Assembly: GCA_949752745.1 (NCBI GenBank)
Contig: OX457034.1
Location: forward strand, 1,158,493 to 1,222,492
DNA length: 64,000 nucleotides
Direction of reading: 5' to 3'
Origin: Protula sp. h YS-2021
Taxonomy: Eukaryota > Annelida > Polychaeta > Sabellida > Serpulidae
Below, one piece after another: positions 52,326 to 64,000 of the stretch. The notes under the pieces are model-generated. The model searched no databases, was not told the DNA's origin, and worked only from the letters and a program-made list of their open reading frames with translations. The position numbers and the translations under genes are program-made. How positions within the stretch are numbered: the first letter of the stretch is position 1; the number at the start of each line of letters is the position of its first letter.

Positions 52326-53180
52326 GGCTAACACCAGCTTTCTCTAAGAGCAATATTTCGGACTGTGGGATTGCCCACAGTGTTCAGTTCTAAAAGAACA
52401 CTAGATACGATTCAGCAAAAACAAATAAATAGTGCTGTGCTTTTTTAAGTTGAAAACTTCAGTAAAATGGACGGGACGGTAGGGGCGTCATCCCTGGACA
52501 ATAGTTCCCGGGGGAGGGGGTAGTCCTACGGGAGCAGTTCTCCCGGGGGCAATTATCGATGGGGAGTAGTCCCGGGGGAGGGCAGTTGTCCTGGGGGTAA
52601 TTGTCCTGTTCTCCTGCTCACGTACGGCAACTGTGGTTGGTACCTTGTGTGACGTCTCACGAAGATGCATTGAGGCAAACAGGTATGGGCAATACGGAGG
52701 ACAGGCGGACATACCAAAACACAGTCCCCGTGTGTAGCCCCAGCCGTAATTCAACAACAAGAATGGGGCTACATATGGGAACCCCTGAGAGAAACCTGGG
52801 AGCTCTCAAGTATTTGGGAATGGTCAGACGGACATACCAAAAACACAGTCCCCGTGTGTAGCCCCAGCCGTAACTCCAACAACAAGTATGAGGCTATATA
52901 TGGGAACCCCTGAGGCAAAATCAGTTAACATCCGTAGCCATTTATCCTTGCTTTAAGAGAATAACGTTTTCACACTACCTAAACATGGCCCCATAGCATT
53001 TCAGATCAATTCTTGTCGCTTATCTATTTCCTAACAGAGGCTTGATTTAGGAAGTGCGTTTTCTGTGGTTTACTTACACAGTTTTGAACGCTTTTTACAT
53101 CAGTATCGATTCCCCAAACTGGGACTCGTTTGTTTAATGGAGTCACCAAAAGGAGATAGCAACGTCATCAGTTGGCGTGC
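52326..53180. other. Spacer with a 137-bp direct repeat
   Basis: GACGGACATACCAAAA(A)CACAG followed by TCCCCGTGTGTAGCCCCAGC occurs twice, near 52690 and 52828. GGG-rich CCCGGGGG(A/C)A strings lie at 52500-52600. No gene is supported. Confidence 0.6.
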
Positions 53181-53302
53181 TATATAAGGGAGGACTGGTT
53201 TGTAGTTTCTTAACATTTTCAATTTGATATCCAGTGAGAACATACAACAATCCGAGTAAAAAGACAACAGTGGACGAAAGCAATATTCTGAAAGAAACGG
53301 CA
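53181..53302 (+). promoter_or_regulatory. TATA promoter and 5' non-coding exon of the VWA gene
   Basis: TATATAAG at 53181 should start transcription near 53210. The exon would end at the donor GGCAG|GTGAGC (53302|53303). The next acceptor, TTTTAG at 53624-53629, lies one base before the ATG. Confidence 0.55.
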
Positions 53303-53630
53303 GGTGAGCTTTCGCAAACAAATTCCCACACCTATTTATTTTGTATTATTTCATTCTCATGGATAAATATTTATAAAATATATCACAAAATTAAAATTTA
53401 AAAAAAGCATTTAGTGTCATTTTGTAGATGATTTAATTGTTTGAAATTTCTCGTTCTGAATTTGGGGTGATTTTCTAATGTTGAATAAGTAGCTGATGTT
53501 TTATATATAATTTTACGCGTTTTGAAATGCACATTTTCTCTGTGTACATACTTTTCAATACCAAAAAAAAAATAATATATATATATATATATGGCAGTTT
53601 TTCCTGATAATTTATCTTTTATGTTTTAGA

Positions 53631-56557
53631 ATGCTGGAAAAAGGAGAGATAGGGAATGCCGACAGTCGGGAGAGCGCTGCAGTGGCGCTTCCGGTGAGCC
53701 GCGCACATGTTGACACAACCCACACACGTGTTGACACAACCCACGACCATGGCCTGTCAGAGGTTGACGCACACACTTCTGTTCTGCCGACGCCTCTGTC
53801 CCCAGTGGTATCCAACGCAAGCACACCAGGTGGCAGCCTATCAAAACGCAGCAGCAGTGTGACGTCATCGAACCTGCTGGATAGTTGTCCAATCATCGGC
53901 AGAAGAACAAATGCCGTAGCTAGGTTATGTGATCGGGTCATAAGCAATCCGCTTGACAACCATTCTCCAACTGAAATGGCCAATGACGGACAACTATCAC
54001 TGTTAGATGATAACAAAATCACGTACACGGAACGAACTGCGAGTGAACATAGGAGCGAATCTGATGTTAGAGCTTTGAAAAGAGCCGACACGTACATTCT
54101 AGAAGAAGCCACTCCCAGCTGTAGCCCCTTGAGCAAGGAAACGGAAACAGAGATTGCAGGACGAGTTGATACAGGGTGTGCCAAAACCGGAGACGCCATG
54201 GATGACAGTGGCGATGCGGCCGGTGGCGTCATCAGAGTAACCGATGACGGAGATTCACGTAACGACACAACGGCAGGAGACTCTAACGATGCTTATAGCA
54301 AGAATGGAAAAGCTGCAGTAGACAGCTCAAACAGCGGAGAGGACAGTCAAGCCAAGCATGGCTCCAGCGGTGATGACCATGAAGAGTGCTTGTCTGATGA
54401 AGCTATGGACACCAGCGAGTCGGCAGAAGTCATCGATGGGCCAGCCCCAATCGAAATCGTTATATCATTTGATACCACCGGCTCGATGTCAAACTGCTTA
54501 GAGGAGGTTAAAAATCGCATCAGTGACGTCATCAACCGTTTGTTTATGGATATACCATCGCTGAAAATTGGGGTTATAGCACATGGTGACTATTGTGACG
54601 AAGCGGTGTATTACCTGACGAAAGCCATTGATTTGACGAATGACGTAGGCGCTTTGTGTGCCTTTGTTCGTGACGTAGAAGGTACCGGCGGTGGCGATTT
54701 CGAGGAATGCTACGAATTGATTCTCAGAAATGCACGGCTTATCAAGTGGGCACCAGGCTCACAGCGTGCACTGATAATGATCGGTGATGCCTGCCCCCAC
54801 ACGCCGGAGCAACTGGCGAACGAGGGCAGGGAGGTGATCAGCTGGATCCATGAGGTCAATCAACTCCATGACCAGGTATGCAGGCGGCCAAACTCACACC
54901 AGCATTCTGCGAAAAGCGTTCACGAAATTATATTATCATAATTTTATTGGCGAATAATTTCTGCCTTTAAACTTGATTTAGCTAATTGTTTGCTCCAATA
55001 GAATATTGTGGTTTCAAAAAAAAAAAAAAAAAAAAAACGTAATCTAACGGTAAGCCATTAGTCTTTATTGAAAATGATGGAATTAATTCTAAAAATGATC
55101 GATGTTTTAACATTTTTATAGGGAGTAAAAATCTATGGGGTGCAGTGCCTGAACCACGCCGAAGCGGGCACATTTTGGAGCGATTTGGCCAAGCTTACGG
55201 GTGGCGAACACCTAAAGCTGGACACCCTGGACTCCATCGTTGATATCATAATGGCGATCTGCTACAGGGAGAGAGGCACCAGCTTCCTCGATGTGAGTAC
55301 TCGTTCATAAACTCTGTGTATACAAGTACTTTTTTTCAAGTATCGTGTTCGTATTGATAAGTTAAGCTAAATAGACTTTATTGGGGTAATATAAATTATA
55401 TATTATACAGGAAAACCTGCGTGCACCGGATAACGGGGGAACTGGCAGATTTTGTCTGGTATATAGAGGTGTCCGGTATTTCAGGGGTCATGTAAACCAA
55501 TGGGGAAAAACGGGACTGAGAATTCTTGTCCGGTATTGGGAGTTGTCCGGTATTTCAGGGTTTGTCCAGAATGAGGTTTTACTGTACATACAAATTATGT
55601 ATCAAAAAATAAACGGGTATGTGTCATGTTAGTTTACTATAATGCGAGCATTATGTATGTGTTATATGATGTGACGTATTTCACCGTTCTGTTTGTCAGG
55701 CGTATGAAAAAGAAGTGCGAGAAAGAGAAGGTCGGATGCTTGCGCTGCAGTTAGACAAAGCTTTCGGAGTGCTGCGGTCTAACAGCAACGCGTCCGTCCC
55801 TGCATCCGCTGCTGTAAATAGTTCCGATGCTAAAGACACTCCTGGCGAGAGCCCGTCGAAAAAGAGCGAGGAATCAGAGAGAAAAATGAAACCAAAGAAA
55901 GCAACGAAGGCGAGAGCAAGGCTAAACAATGCTGACGTCGTCACGGCATCAGCGCATAGACAGTTATACAAGAAGAGAACAAACAATACACGGAAGCCAA
56001 AAACAAGGACCAAACAAACTGTTCCCGTGGTTTATCGGCAATCTCGTGAAAAAGTTATTGAGGCAAATTTCGCACTGAGTCATTTATCGTGGACAAAATG
56101 GGAGCCGTTTATGTCGGCTTCATGCGAAGATAAGGTAAACTGGCGTCCTAGAAATGCGAACTGCTATGTCAGAAATATTCCGTCCTTTAAACTGGCTTCC
56201 AACCGTGCAGCAGTTTATGAGCTAGCAGTGCAACCGAAGCGCTTGGGGAAACGTCACGTTGTTTATGTACGGATCACGGAGGGCGTCCGGCCCAAAGACT
56301 GGATAAGTGCCTTGTTCTCTAAAGCTTATCCGTGTATTGATGGCGTCCTTTCTCAGCCACATGGTGCAAGGATCTTCATCCGTAGAGCCTTTCTCGTCAA
56401 GAAAACGCAAGTGCGTGGCGTGACTTTACGAAGCGCGCGCAGCGTGAAAACCGCGCTTCATAAAATGTACACTTACGCGTGGAATGACCACATTATCAAT
56501 GGTCACTCGTTTCCGTGCGAGAGAGGGATGAATAAAAACGGGGTAGATATTTGTTGA
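53631..56557 (+). CDS. VWA-domain protein, 3 coding exons, 757 aa
   Basis: Coding exons: 53631-54875, 55122-55292 and 55700-56557, with GT-AG phase-0 introns giving one frame of 2,274 bp. Residues 1-270 are disordered, rich in Ser, Asp and Thr. A von Willebrand A domain starts at about 273, with MIDAS residues D281, G284 and S285 (SFDTTGSMS) and the GTGGGDFEECYE segment, the form seen in vwkA-like VWA proteins. It continues over the exon junction (GVKIYGVQCL). Next is a charged, Lys-rich linker, then a conserved-looking C-terminal domain (WEPFMSASCEDKVNWRPRNANCYVRN). I see no alpha-kinase domain. It is likely intracellular, as there is no signal peptide. The function is unknown. Confidence 0.87.
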
Positions 56558-56640
56558 TGTGATGGTTCACCGCATCACGACTGTATTGATATTTGCTAAT
56601 GTGATGGTTCACCGCATCACCGCTGTACTGATACTCGAGA
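56535..56640. repeat. Two-copy repeat ATGTGATGGTTCACCGCATCAC
   Basis: It sits directly after the VWA stop codon; each copy is about 48 bp with TGTA(T/C)TGATA. It is probably part of the 3' UTR. Confidence 0.8.
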
Positions 56641-56829
56641 ACATTCCCAATGTCATAATACGAATTACTGTAGATAGACGGCGGGCCGCGGGTGTAGCAT
56701 TTGAATTTGAGCATTGACTGCAATAATGTTTGTGTGACGTAAATTTCCATTATGTCGAAAGATATATAAATACTGTTGTCTTTGTGAGAAGAATTTTCTT
56801 TATTGACTATTATTTCCGTGTTGCATTGA

Positions 56830-57620
56830 CCCCAGCAAGCATTGCGACGTCTGACAACGTTTGTTCGAGGTCGCCACGTCTATGTCGACTTATTTTCAAC
56901 GTTTGCAAAACGTTGCAGTCGGTTGTTTTGTCGTTTGCGACCAAATGACAAACGTTGTATGAACGTCGCTATTTTATCGCGACCATTTCAAACCATCACG
57001 TTCTTTCCAACGTCTTCCACGAGGCGTTGATGAGTCGGAAAAGCGATGTTTATCCAACGTCTAAGCAACGACGTTGCTTGAACTTTTACAGACAATCAAA
57101 TGTTGATGTTTATCCTGCGTCAGGTCGCGACATCTAGCGACCAATTTCCAACCTCTTCAGAGAACGTCGAGGTTTGATTGATTATCGAAGTTTTCTGTTA
57201 TATCGGTTATTGATGAAGGTTGCAAATGAAAGTCGAAACAATGTCTCGAAGACGCGGTGTAGACGATGAAATAACGTTGCATAGACGTCGGAAAAGTGGT
57301 GCAGAATCTCCCGAGACAGTGACAATTATTGAGCCAGTAAAGATTGTAAGGTTCATCGACGCCAGTTTGAAGTTGCGACTTCGACCCAAACTTCACTACA
57401 ACATTAACTCTGGTTGTATTTTAGCTGTGACTGGTCTCGATCACAGATCAACGTCTAACCAACGTCTCTGACACAACGTGGAATAAACGTTAGGTAAGCA
57501 ACGTTATTTGGACGTTGCTTTCGATCGCAACCAAATGCAACTTTCAGCAACGTCTAATCAGCGTCTTTTAATTGGTGCAACGTTGAATAGGCGTTGGAAA
57601 TCGACGCTAGACAGACATAA
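56830..57620. repeat. Diverged interspersed element rich in AACGTCG/CGACGTT motifs, copy 1
   Basis: Its segment GGTTGCAAATGAAAGTCGAAACAA...GTTGCATAGACGTCGG is shared with 60840-60900. Short AACGTTG inverted motifs recur throughout. No coding potential. The termini are unclear. Confidence 0.6.
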
Positions 57621-57679
57621 CCGATGCAACCAAAAAAAAACCTCCTTGTATTATCCGAACCATGTGCCAAACCCCTAGG

Positions 57680-59425
57680 GGCCACTCTGGTTACAGACTG
57701 GTTACCATGCGTGTCTCAGGTTACAGACTGGTTACCATACGTGTCTCGGGTTACAGACTGGTTACCATACGTGTCCGGTTACAAACTGGTTACCATACGT
57801 GTCTCAGGTTACAGACTGGTTACCACACGTGTCTCAGGTTACAGACTGGTTACCATACGTGTCTGCTAAAAGACTAGTTACCATACGTGTCTCAGGTTAC
57901 AGACTGGCTACCATACGTGTCTCAGGTTACAGACTGGTTACCATATGTGTCTCAGGTTACAGAATGGTTACAATACGTGTCTCAGGTTACAGACTGGTTA
58001 CCATACGTGTCTCAGGTTACAGACTGGCTACCATACGTGTCCGGTTACAGACTGGTTACCATACGTGTCTCAGGTTACAGACTGGTTACCATACGTGTCT
58101 CAGGTTACAGACTGGCTACCATACGTGTCTCAGGTTACAGACTGGTTACCATATGTGTCTCAGATTACAGACTGGTTACCATACGTGTCTCAGGTTACAG
58201 ACTGGTTACCATACGTGTCCGGTTACAGACTGGTTACCATACGTGTCTCAGGTTACAGACTGGCTACCATACGTGTCCGGTTACAGACTGGTTACCATAC
58301 GTGTCTCAGGTTACAGACTGGCTACCATACGTGTCTCAGGTTACAGACTGGTTACCATATGTGTCTCAGGTTACAGACTGGTTACCATGCGTGTCTCAGG
58401 TTACAGTCTGGTTACCATACGTGTCTCAGGTTACGGACTGGTTACCATACGTGTCTCAGGTTACAGACTGGCTACCATACGTGTCTCAGGTTACAGACTG
58501 GTTACCATACGTGTCTCAGGTTACAGACTGGTTACCATACGTGTCCGGTTACAGACTGGTTACCATACGTGTCTCAGGTTACAGACTGGCTACCATACGT
58601 GTCTCAGGTTACAGACTGGTTACCATACGTGTCTCAGGTTACAGACTGGTTACCATACGTGTCCGGTTACAGACTGGTTACCATACGTGTCTCAGGTTAC
58701 AGACTGGTTACCATACGTGTCCGGTTACAGACTGGTTACCATACGTGTCTCAGGTTACAGACTGGCTACCATACGTGTCTCAGGTTACAGACTGGTTACC
58801 ATACGTGTCTCAGGTTACAGACTGGTTACCATACGTGTCCGGTTACAGACTGGTTACCATACGTGTCTCAGGTTACAGACTGGTTACCATACGTGTCCGG
58901 TTACAGACTGGTTACCATACGTGTCTCAGGTTACAGACTGGTTACCATACGTGTCCGGTTACAGACTGGTTACCATACGTGTCTCAGGTTACAGACTGGC
59001 TACCATACGTGTCTCAGGTTACAGACTGGTTACCATACGTGTCCGGTTACAGACTGGTTACCATACGTGTCTCAGGTTACAGACTGGTTACCATACGTGT
59101 CTCAGGTTACAGACTGGCTACCATACGTGTCTCAGGTTACAGACTGGTTACCATACGTGTCTCAGGTTACAGACTGGCTACCATACGTGTCTCAGGTTAC
59201 AGACTGGTTACCATACGTGTCTCAGGTTACAGACTGGCTACCATACGTGTCTCAGGTTACAGACTGGTTACCATACGTGTCTCAGGTTACAGACTGGCTA
59301 CCATACGTGTCCGGTTACAGACTGGTTACCATACGTGTCCGGTTACAGACTGGTTACCATACGTGTCTCAGGTTACAGACTGGCTACCATACGTGTCCGG
59401 TTACAGATTGGTTACCATACTTGAC
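57680..59425. repeat. 28/30-bp minisatellite GGTTACAGACTGGTTACCATACGTGTCTCA, about 58 copies
   Basis: Units of 30 bp (ending GTCTCA) alternate irregularly with 28-bp units (ending GTCC). T/C variation (TGGTTACC or TGGCTACC) forms higher-order groups. All three plus frames stay open for about 500 codons. The array is embedded in an interspersed repeat whose normal junction reads CACTCTGGTTAC...ACTGGTTAC. Confidence 0.97.
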
Positions 59426-60060
59426 CATAACCGTTTAAAACTATCCCTAAACGCGGAGTGCTGATTTTCAAATAGCATTCCGAAGTGATTCTCATTTTTG
59501 TGGAAAACGCGGAATACGTAAAGAAAATTACGCCCCAGGCTCCGCGCGACCGGTATCTGACCTCAAAATTACCCCCCCCCCCCGTCTCCGCGTTTTTTTT
59601 TTTTTTTTGGGCACGCATGGTAACACATTTCCTGCCAAGTTACCCCCCTCCCAAATCACACCATACGACAAATCAAACCGATCCATGCACAAAACCAGAA
59701 CAAACCACGCCAAACCCTTTGCCAAACCTCCGGGGGGGGGGCACTCTGGTTACTCACTGGTTACTACGTGTGTCCATGACCAGGGGGGAAGGGTCACTTA
59801 CGGATAAACTGATTATCATGCGTGTCCATGACTTTTTAAAATGATCTCGAGTGCTGATTTTGAAATAACACTCCCTTTTTTAAGCAAACGCAGGGAAAAT
59901 GTCCAAAATAATCCTCTTTTTGTGAAAAACACAGAGTACTTAATGAAAATTACCACCTCCTCTTCCTCCCCGTTTTTTGGACACGCATGGTAACACATTT
60001 CATACCAAGTAGTTCCCTCCCCCCCCCTCACACACACACACACACACACACACCCCGGGG
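59426..60060. repeat. Two tandem copies of the interspersed repeat (Polinton target family)
   Basis: Copies at about 59426-59640 and 59730-60060 share CGGAGTGCTGATTTTCAAAT/GAGTGCTGATTTTGAAATA, AAAATTACC plus a C-run, and GGCACGCATGGTAACACATTTC. The second copy contains ATGACT at 59828-59833, the intact equivalent of the Polinton target. Confidence 0.75.
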
Positions 60061-60399
60061 GCCAATCTACACCAAACCATGCCCCAAACCAACGTCAAAC
60101 CATGTGTCACACAGCATCAAAATATACGCCATATCACACGAAACCTTTGTACCTTTTTTTCCATTTTAAGTGGTCACAAAGTCACAACAAACCTCCCCCT
60201 GGATCCACCACAAAAAAAAATCGTCTCATTTAAAGGGGTCACAAGAGAGGACAAGCAGCGTCTGGACAGTGACGTACTGTGACGTACTATGTTTCTTTTC
60301 TTCATAGATGCGATGCTGTACTTGAGATTTTTCTAGATACCAAACATCCCAGTATGGCACAAGAAATCATTACTTTTGCCTCTTGAATATCACGTTCGT

Positions 60400-60665
60400 T
60401 TGACGTTGTACGTCATGCCATGTACAGTATGCCTTAAACATCACGAGCTCACTTAACGCTATATGTCATGCCTTACATATTATGCCTAATACATCATGCT
60501 TTATACACCGTGCGTTCGTTTAGCGTTGTATGTCATGCCGAGGAGATCATGTCTTATATATCACGCCTTCGTTTAACGTTACACGTCATGCCTTATACGT
60601 CATGTCTTATGCATTATGTCGTATACATGATGCATGTATTGTACATTATGCCTTATAGTTGCAAT
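60400..60665. repeat. Variable array of CGTTGTATGTCATGCCTTATACATCATGC
   Basis: Six or seven diverged units sharing TTTA(A/G)CGTT, GTCATGCC and TATACATCATG. No gene. Confidence 0.8.
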
Positions 60666-60719
60666 ATTTTCTAATGCAGTATGTTCGTAACAAGTTTGTC
60701 AGCAAATATTGCCAGTTTT

Positions 60720-61320
60720 ATTAGCGTTGGATAGATGTTGCACCCGACGTCACATCAGTGTGGGATGTGGTTGGTTATGGAAGTCGAAACAACGTCAACC
60801 TGCCGACTTCTCATAGACGCCGATTATGCGTCTAACCAACGTTGTGAAGAGTTCGCAAATGGAAGTTGAAACAACGTTGCAAAGACGTCGGTAGAGCAAC
60901 GTCGCACAGACCTCGGGAAAACACTTATCTTGAATAGCCATCTCGACAGTGACAATGATAAGGTGACCTGGTCGCCAGTACTTAGTCATCAATATTTTTC
61001 TAAAGAAGGCTGAAACAAGACTCTTGAAATTGCCATTTTTTGCGTCTTCATTTCCGGTGAACGATAATGTGATCATACGTTATGTTTTCTTGTAAACCCA
61101 ACGTGTGCGACGATTTTTTTTTGCGACGTCTTTTTAACGTTGCACCAAAAACGTTAATTAGGCCTTGGAGAAAATGGGGTTTTGGTTGCGAAGAAAAAAA
61201 GGCAACGCCTAAAAACCTGGCTTGTCCAACATCTATTCAGAATATTGTGTCACAGACGTTTAGTAGACGACAATTCACATTCAAATTACAATCCGATTAA
61301 ATGTTGCAGTTTATTCGTGT
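60720..61320. repeat. AACGTCG-rich interspersed element, copy 2
   Basis: It contains TTCGCAAATGGAAGTTGAAACAACGTTGCAAAGACGTCGG, matching 57205-57290. Both copies have many short CGACG/CGTCG motifs. Confidence 0.6.
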
Positions 61321-61439
61321 CGATATCACAACATCAACTCGACATTGGATAGATCGGGATGTTTACTGTGTAATATGTAATTGACAATTTTTTAACAAGC
61401 TATGCATACCGTATATCCTGAACTAAGCCTCATAAAATT

Positions 61440-61800
61440 GAGCTTGGATTTTCAAGAGGCTCCATATAGGTATTGATACAAGGCATCACAATATCGAGCG
61501 AATGCGTTGCATTCAGGAAGACTAGACTCAGATACCATTGATTTGTAAGAGGCTCCATATGGGTACTCATGCAAGGCATTACAATCCAGTGAATGCATTG
61601 TATTCACGAGGACCAGGCTATAAACCATTGATTTCTAAGAGGCTTCATATGGGTATTCATACAAGATATTACAACCCAAAGAATGCCTTGTATTCAGGAA
61701 GACTACGCCACAAAGCACTGATTTCTAAGAGGCTTCATATGGGTATTCATACACGGTATTACAATCCAGCGAATGCATTGTATTCACGAAAAACAGAAAC
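61440..61800. repeat. About 92-bp tandem repeat, four copies
   Basis: Units share TTGATTTCTAAGAGGCTTCA, TATGGGTATTCATACAAGG and ATTACAATCCAGYGAATGCATTGTATTCA. The first copy is the most diverged. Confidence 0.92.
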
Positions 61801-62224
61801 CGTTAATTTTTAGTTATGGCAGAAGGAAATTATACCATTATGGGACAAAATTAACCATTCTGACTCAAACGACTTCACTTTATGTTTTAGAACAGTCATT
61901 TATTTTGGAAGTGTTATTGTCAAGCATGTGCATATTATCTATATATACTGACTCAAAGTGAAAACGCGAAGGCTTTTAAGTGGTTTTTATCCTGTTCCTT
62001 TTGGGTTATGGAAATGAAACAAACATAAAATGTTCAACACTATTAGAATACATTCTATTGTTTTTTTCACACCAATACACTTTATCGATTACGAAAAAAG
62101 TAAAACCTTGGTGTGTAGCACATATTGCAAAATGGCGCGTTGGTCAATTGAATCAAACATTTTAAAACCAGGAGAGAGAGCTAAAGAAAAGTCAAAAAGT
62201 TTCCAAAAGGAAAAAAATCTAAAA

Positions 62225-63210
62225 ATTGATATGTGTGTATTATCATTATATATTTGTGTATTATCGTTGCATATAGGTGAGTGTTATCGTCAAATATGTG
62301 CGTATTATCGTCATATATGTGATCGTCATATATGTATGTATTATCGTCACATATGCGTGTACTGCCGTCATATGTGCGTATTATCGCTATATATGTGTAT
62401 CTTATCGCTATATAGATGTGTATTATCGTTATATATGTGTGTATTATCGCTATATATGCGTGTCTTATCGCTATATATGTGTGTCTTATCGCTATATACA
62501 TGTGTATCATCGTCATATATGTGTGTATCATCGTCATATCTGTGTGTATTGTTGTCACATATGTGTGTGTATTATCTCTATATATGTGTGTATTTTCGTC
62601 ACATATGTGTGTATCATCGTTATATATGTGTGTATTATCGTCATATATGTATATTATCGTTATATGTGTGTGTATTATCGTCATATATGTATGTATTATC
62701 GTCATATATGCGTGTATTACCGTCATGTGTGCGTATTTTCGCTATATATGTGTGTCTTATCGCTATATAGATGTGTATTATCGTTATATATGTGTGTATT
62801 ATCGTCATATATGTGTGTATTGTCGTCATATGTGTGTGTATTATCTCTATATATGTGTTTTTTTGCATATATGTGTGTGGTATCGTCGTATATGTATGTA
62901 TTATCGTCACATGTGTGTATCATCGTTATATATGTGTATTATCGCTATTGTATTATCGCCATACCAGTGTGTATTTTGGTCACATATGTGTGTATTTTCG
63001 TAATGTATGTGTCTGTTATCGTCATATATGTGTGTATTATCGTCACATATGTGTGCATCAGCGTCGTATATGCGTGTATTATCGTCATATATCTGCGTAT
63101 TATCGTTACATATGTGTGTATTAACGTCGGATATATGTGTGCATTATTGTCATATCTGTGTATTATCGTCATATATTTGTGCTTTATTGTCATATATGTA
63201 TGCGCCCTTT
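62225..63210. repeat. 18-bp minisatellite TGTGTATTATCGTCATATA
   Basis: About fifty copies. The period is a multiple of three, so frames stay open on both strands (YRYICVYYRHICV and THIYDDNTHIY types). This explains the long open frames here. Confidence 0.96.
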
Positions 63211-63269
63211 TAGATGTAGAACAAGCGCTGCTCCTGTGGTTCATTTTCTACAATACACCAGTGTTTTAA

Positions 63270-63620
63270 TTAATTACAATGAGAATGAATGGGTAATTTT
63301 GCCGTCAGGGCCTGGTGGATGTGGGGCATTCACGTACCTGGTTACCACAGGGATCCACGACTTTTTAACATCGAACTCTAATCGCAGAGGGCTAAGTCCG
63401 AAATAACGAAACGCGGAGTACAGTTCCAAAAGAACCCCTCTTTTCGCTTGAAACGCTGAGTACTGAGCCAAAATTACCCATTTTTAGCGAGATTGGCACT
63501 CCATGCGTTCCGCGTATGGCCTAAAAATTACCATCCTTTTCTCTGCCCCTTTTTTGACACGGATGAAACACATAGGGTACCAAGTGTCCTCCCGTCCCGC
63601 CTCCCAACTCAAGGTTACAT
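63270..63620. repeat. Interspersed repeat (Polinton target family), further copy
   Basis: It contains GGTTACCACAGGGATCCACGACTTTTTAA, CGAACTCTAATCGCAGAGG, GAAACGC(G/T)GAGTAC, AAAATTACCC and the closing GATGAAACACATAGGGTACCAAGTG. The target-equivalent hexamer here is ACGACT (63357-63362). The final 380 bases of the window hold no recognised feature. Confidence 0.7.
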
Positions 63621-64000
63621 GATTGCACAATGGATTTAATCATGTTGTCAGTTTGGCCTTTCAAATAATGACAATTATTGATTATGATTAATTTGTGTGA
63701 CTGTAATGTTACTAGCATCGATACACTAAAATATAAAATCCATATATAACTATACACACTTGGAGGCCACAAAAATGCGATTCCGAACTCTTAAAATTCT
63801 AAAATGGCCATGACCGAAGAGGTCAAGCTCACCCAGGTACCTCTTAAATATTGTCTTTTAGACCCAGAGGATCGAAAAGTAGCTCAGAATCTCCAACCGT
63901 TTTGGTGATAATGCCCAATCGTTCTCTGAGGTCAGGGTAAAAAATACGGCTTTCACGACGTTTTATCATCTTCTGTCTTCCTAAACCAAAAACCTAAAAC

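Noticed and set aside
51366..52353. Gly/Trp/Glu-rich minus-strand frames resembling a glycine-rich protein
   Set aside because: They are the complement of a pyrimidine-rich 27-28-bp array. Several frames are open at once.
57799..59464. Three overlapping plus-strand frames of about 500 residues
   Set aside because: They are generated by a 28/30-bp minisatellite without stops in any frame. There is no start context, no domain, and all three frames are equally open.
62030..63269. Long frames rich in Tyr, Ile, Val and Cys on plus and Thr, His, Ile and Asp on minus
   Set aside because: They come from an 18-bp tandem repeat whose period is a multiple of three.

Overview
The window is nuclear DNA from an animal, most likely a marine invertebrate. 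Three intron-containing or intron-preceded host genes can be read: a DUF229 alkaline-phosphatase-like membrane protein, a five-exon monocarboxylate-transporter-like gene (SLC16 family) and a VWA-domain protein. Splice sites are GT-AG. Much of the remaining DNA is a patchwork of many unrelated minisatellites, microsatellites and interspersed repeats. The sequence alone does not identify the phylum.

The centre of interest is a complete Polinton/Maverick (virus-like self-synthesising transposon) at 6775-27307, 20,533 bp. It has about 420-432 bp terminal inverted repeats beginning AGT and ending ACT, and a perfect 6-bp target duplication AGTCAT. It inserted into an interspersed repeat. Another copy of that repeat near 59.8 kb keeps the uninterrupted site.

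The core genes lie in two convergent blocks. The plus-strand block (11.4-19.8 kb) carries three accessory genes, an RVE integrase with a C-terminal chromodomain, an FtsK/HerA-type packaging ATPase (frameshifted), two small basic and one coat-associated ORF, a putatively lipidated 69-aa protein, the penton (minor capsid), a pVI/pX-like basic protein, the major capsid protein and an adenain-like protease. The minus-strand block (19.9-25.3 kb) carries four small genes, one a clear PC4/p15 ssDNA-binding protein and the others probable relatives, followed by protein-primed DNA polymerase B, which has one in-frame TGA. Replication, integration, virion morphogenesis and maturation are therefore all represented, but two key enzymes carry lesions.

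At the element's edges lie three outlying genes: a zinc-finger protein (10.2-11.1 kb, minus), a Cys-rich protein (25.5-25.8 kb, minus) and a RING protein (26.2-26.7 kb, plus). Each is followed within 24-55 nt of its stop by a histone-mRNA-type 3' stem-loop, and 12-13 nt further on by a shared purine-rich GAAATRAA-type element. This looks like U7/SLBP-type, non-polyadenylated 3' end formation, in contrast to the polyadenylation signals at the convergent centre. It is the most unusual system I see here.

Region by region: 1-6.4 kb repeats and one orphan ORF; 6.4-27.4 kb the Polinton in its host repeat; 27.4-32.4 kb satellites; 32.4-34.4 kb the DUF229 gene; 34.4-45.1 kb repeats and a 1.6-kb inverted-repeat element; 45.1-49.4 kb the transporter; 49.5-53.1 kb repeats and a second, inverted copy of that element; 53.2-56.6 kb the VWA gene; 56.6-64 kb repeats, including a 1.7-kb 28/30-bp minisatellite that grew inside another copy of the Polinton's target repeat.
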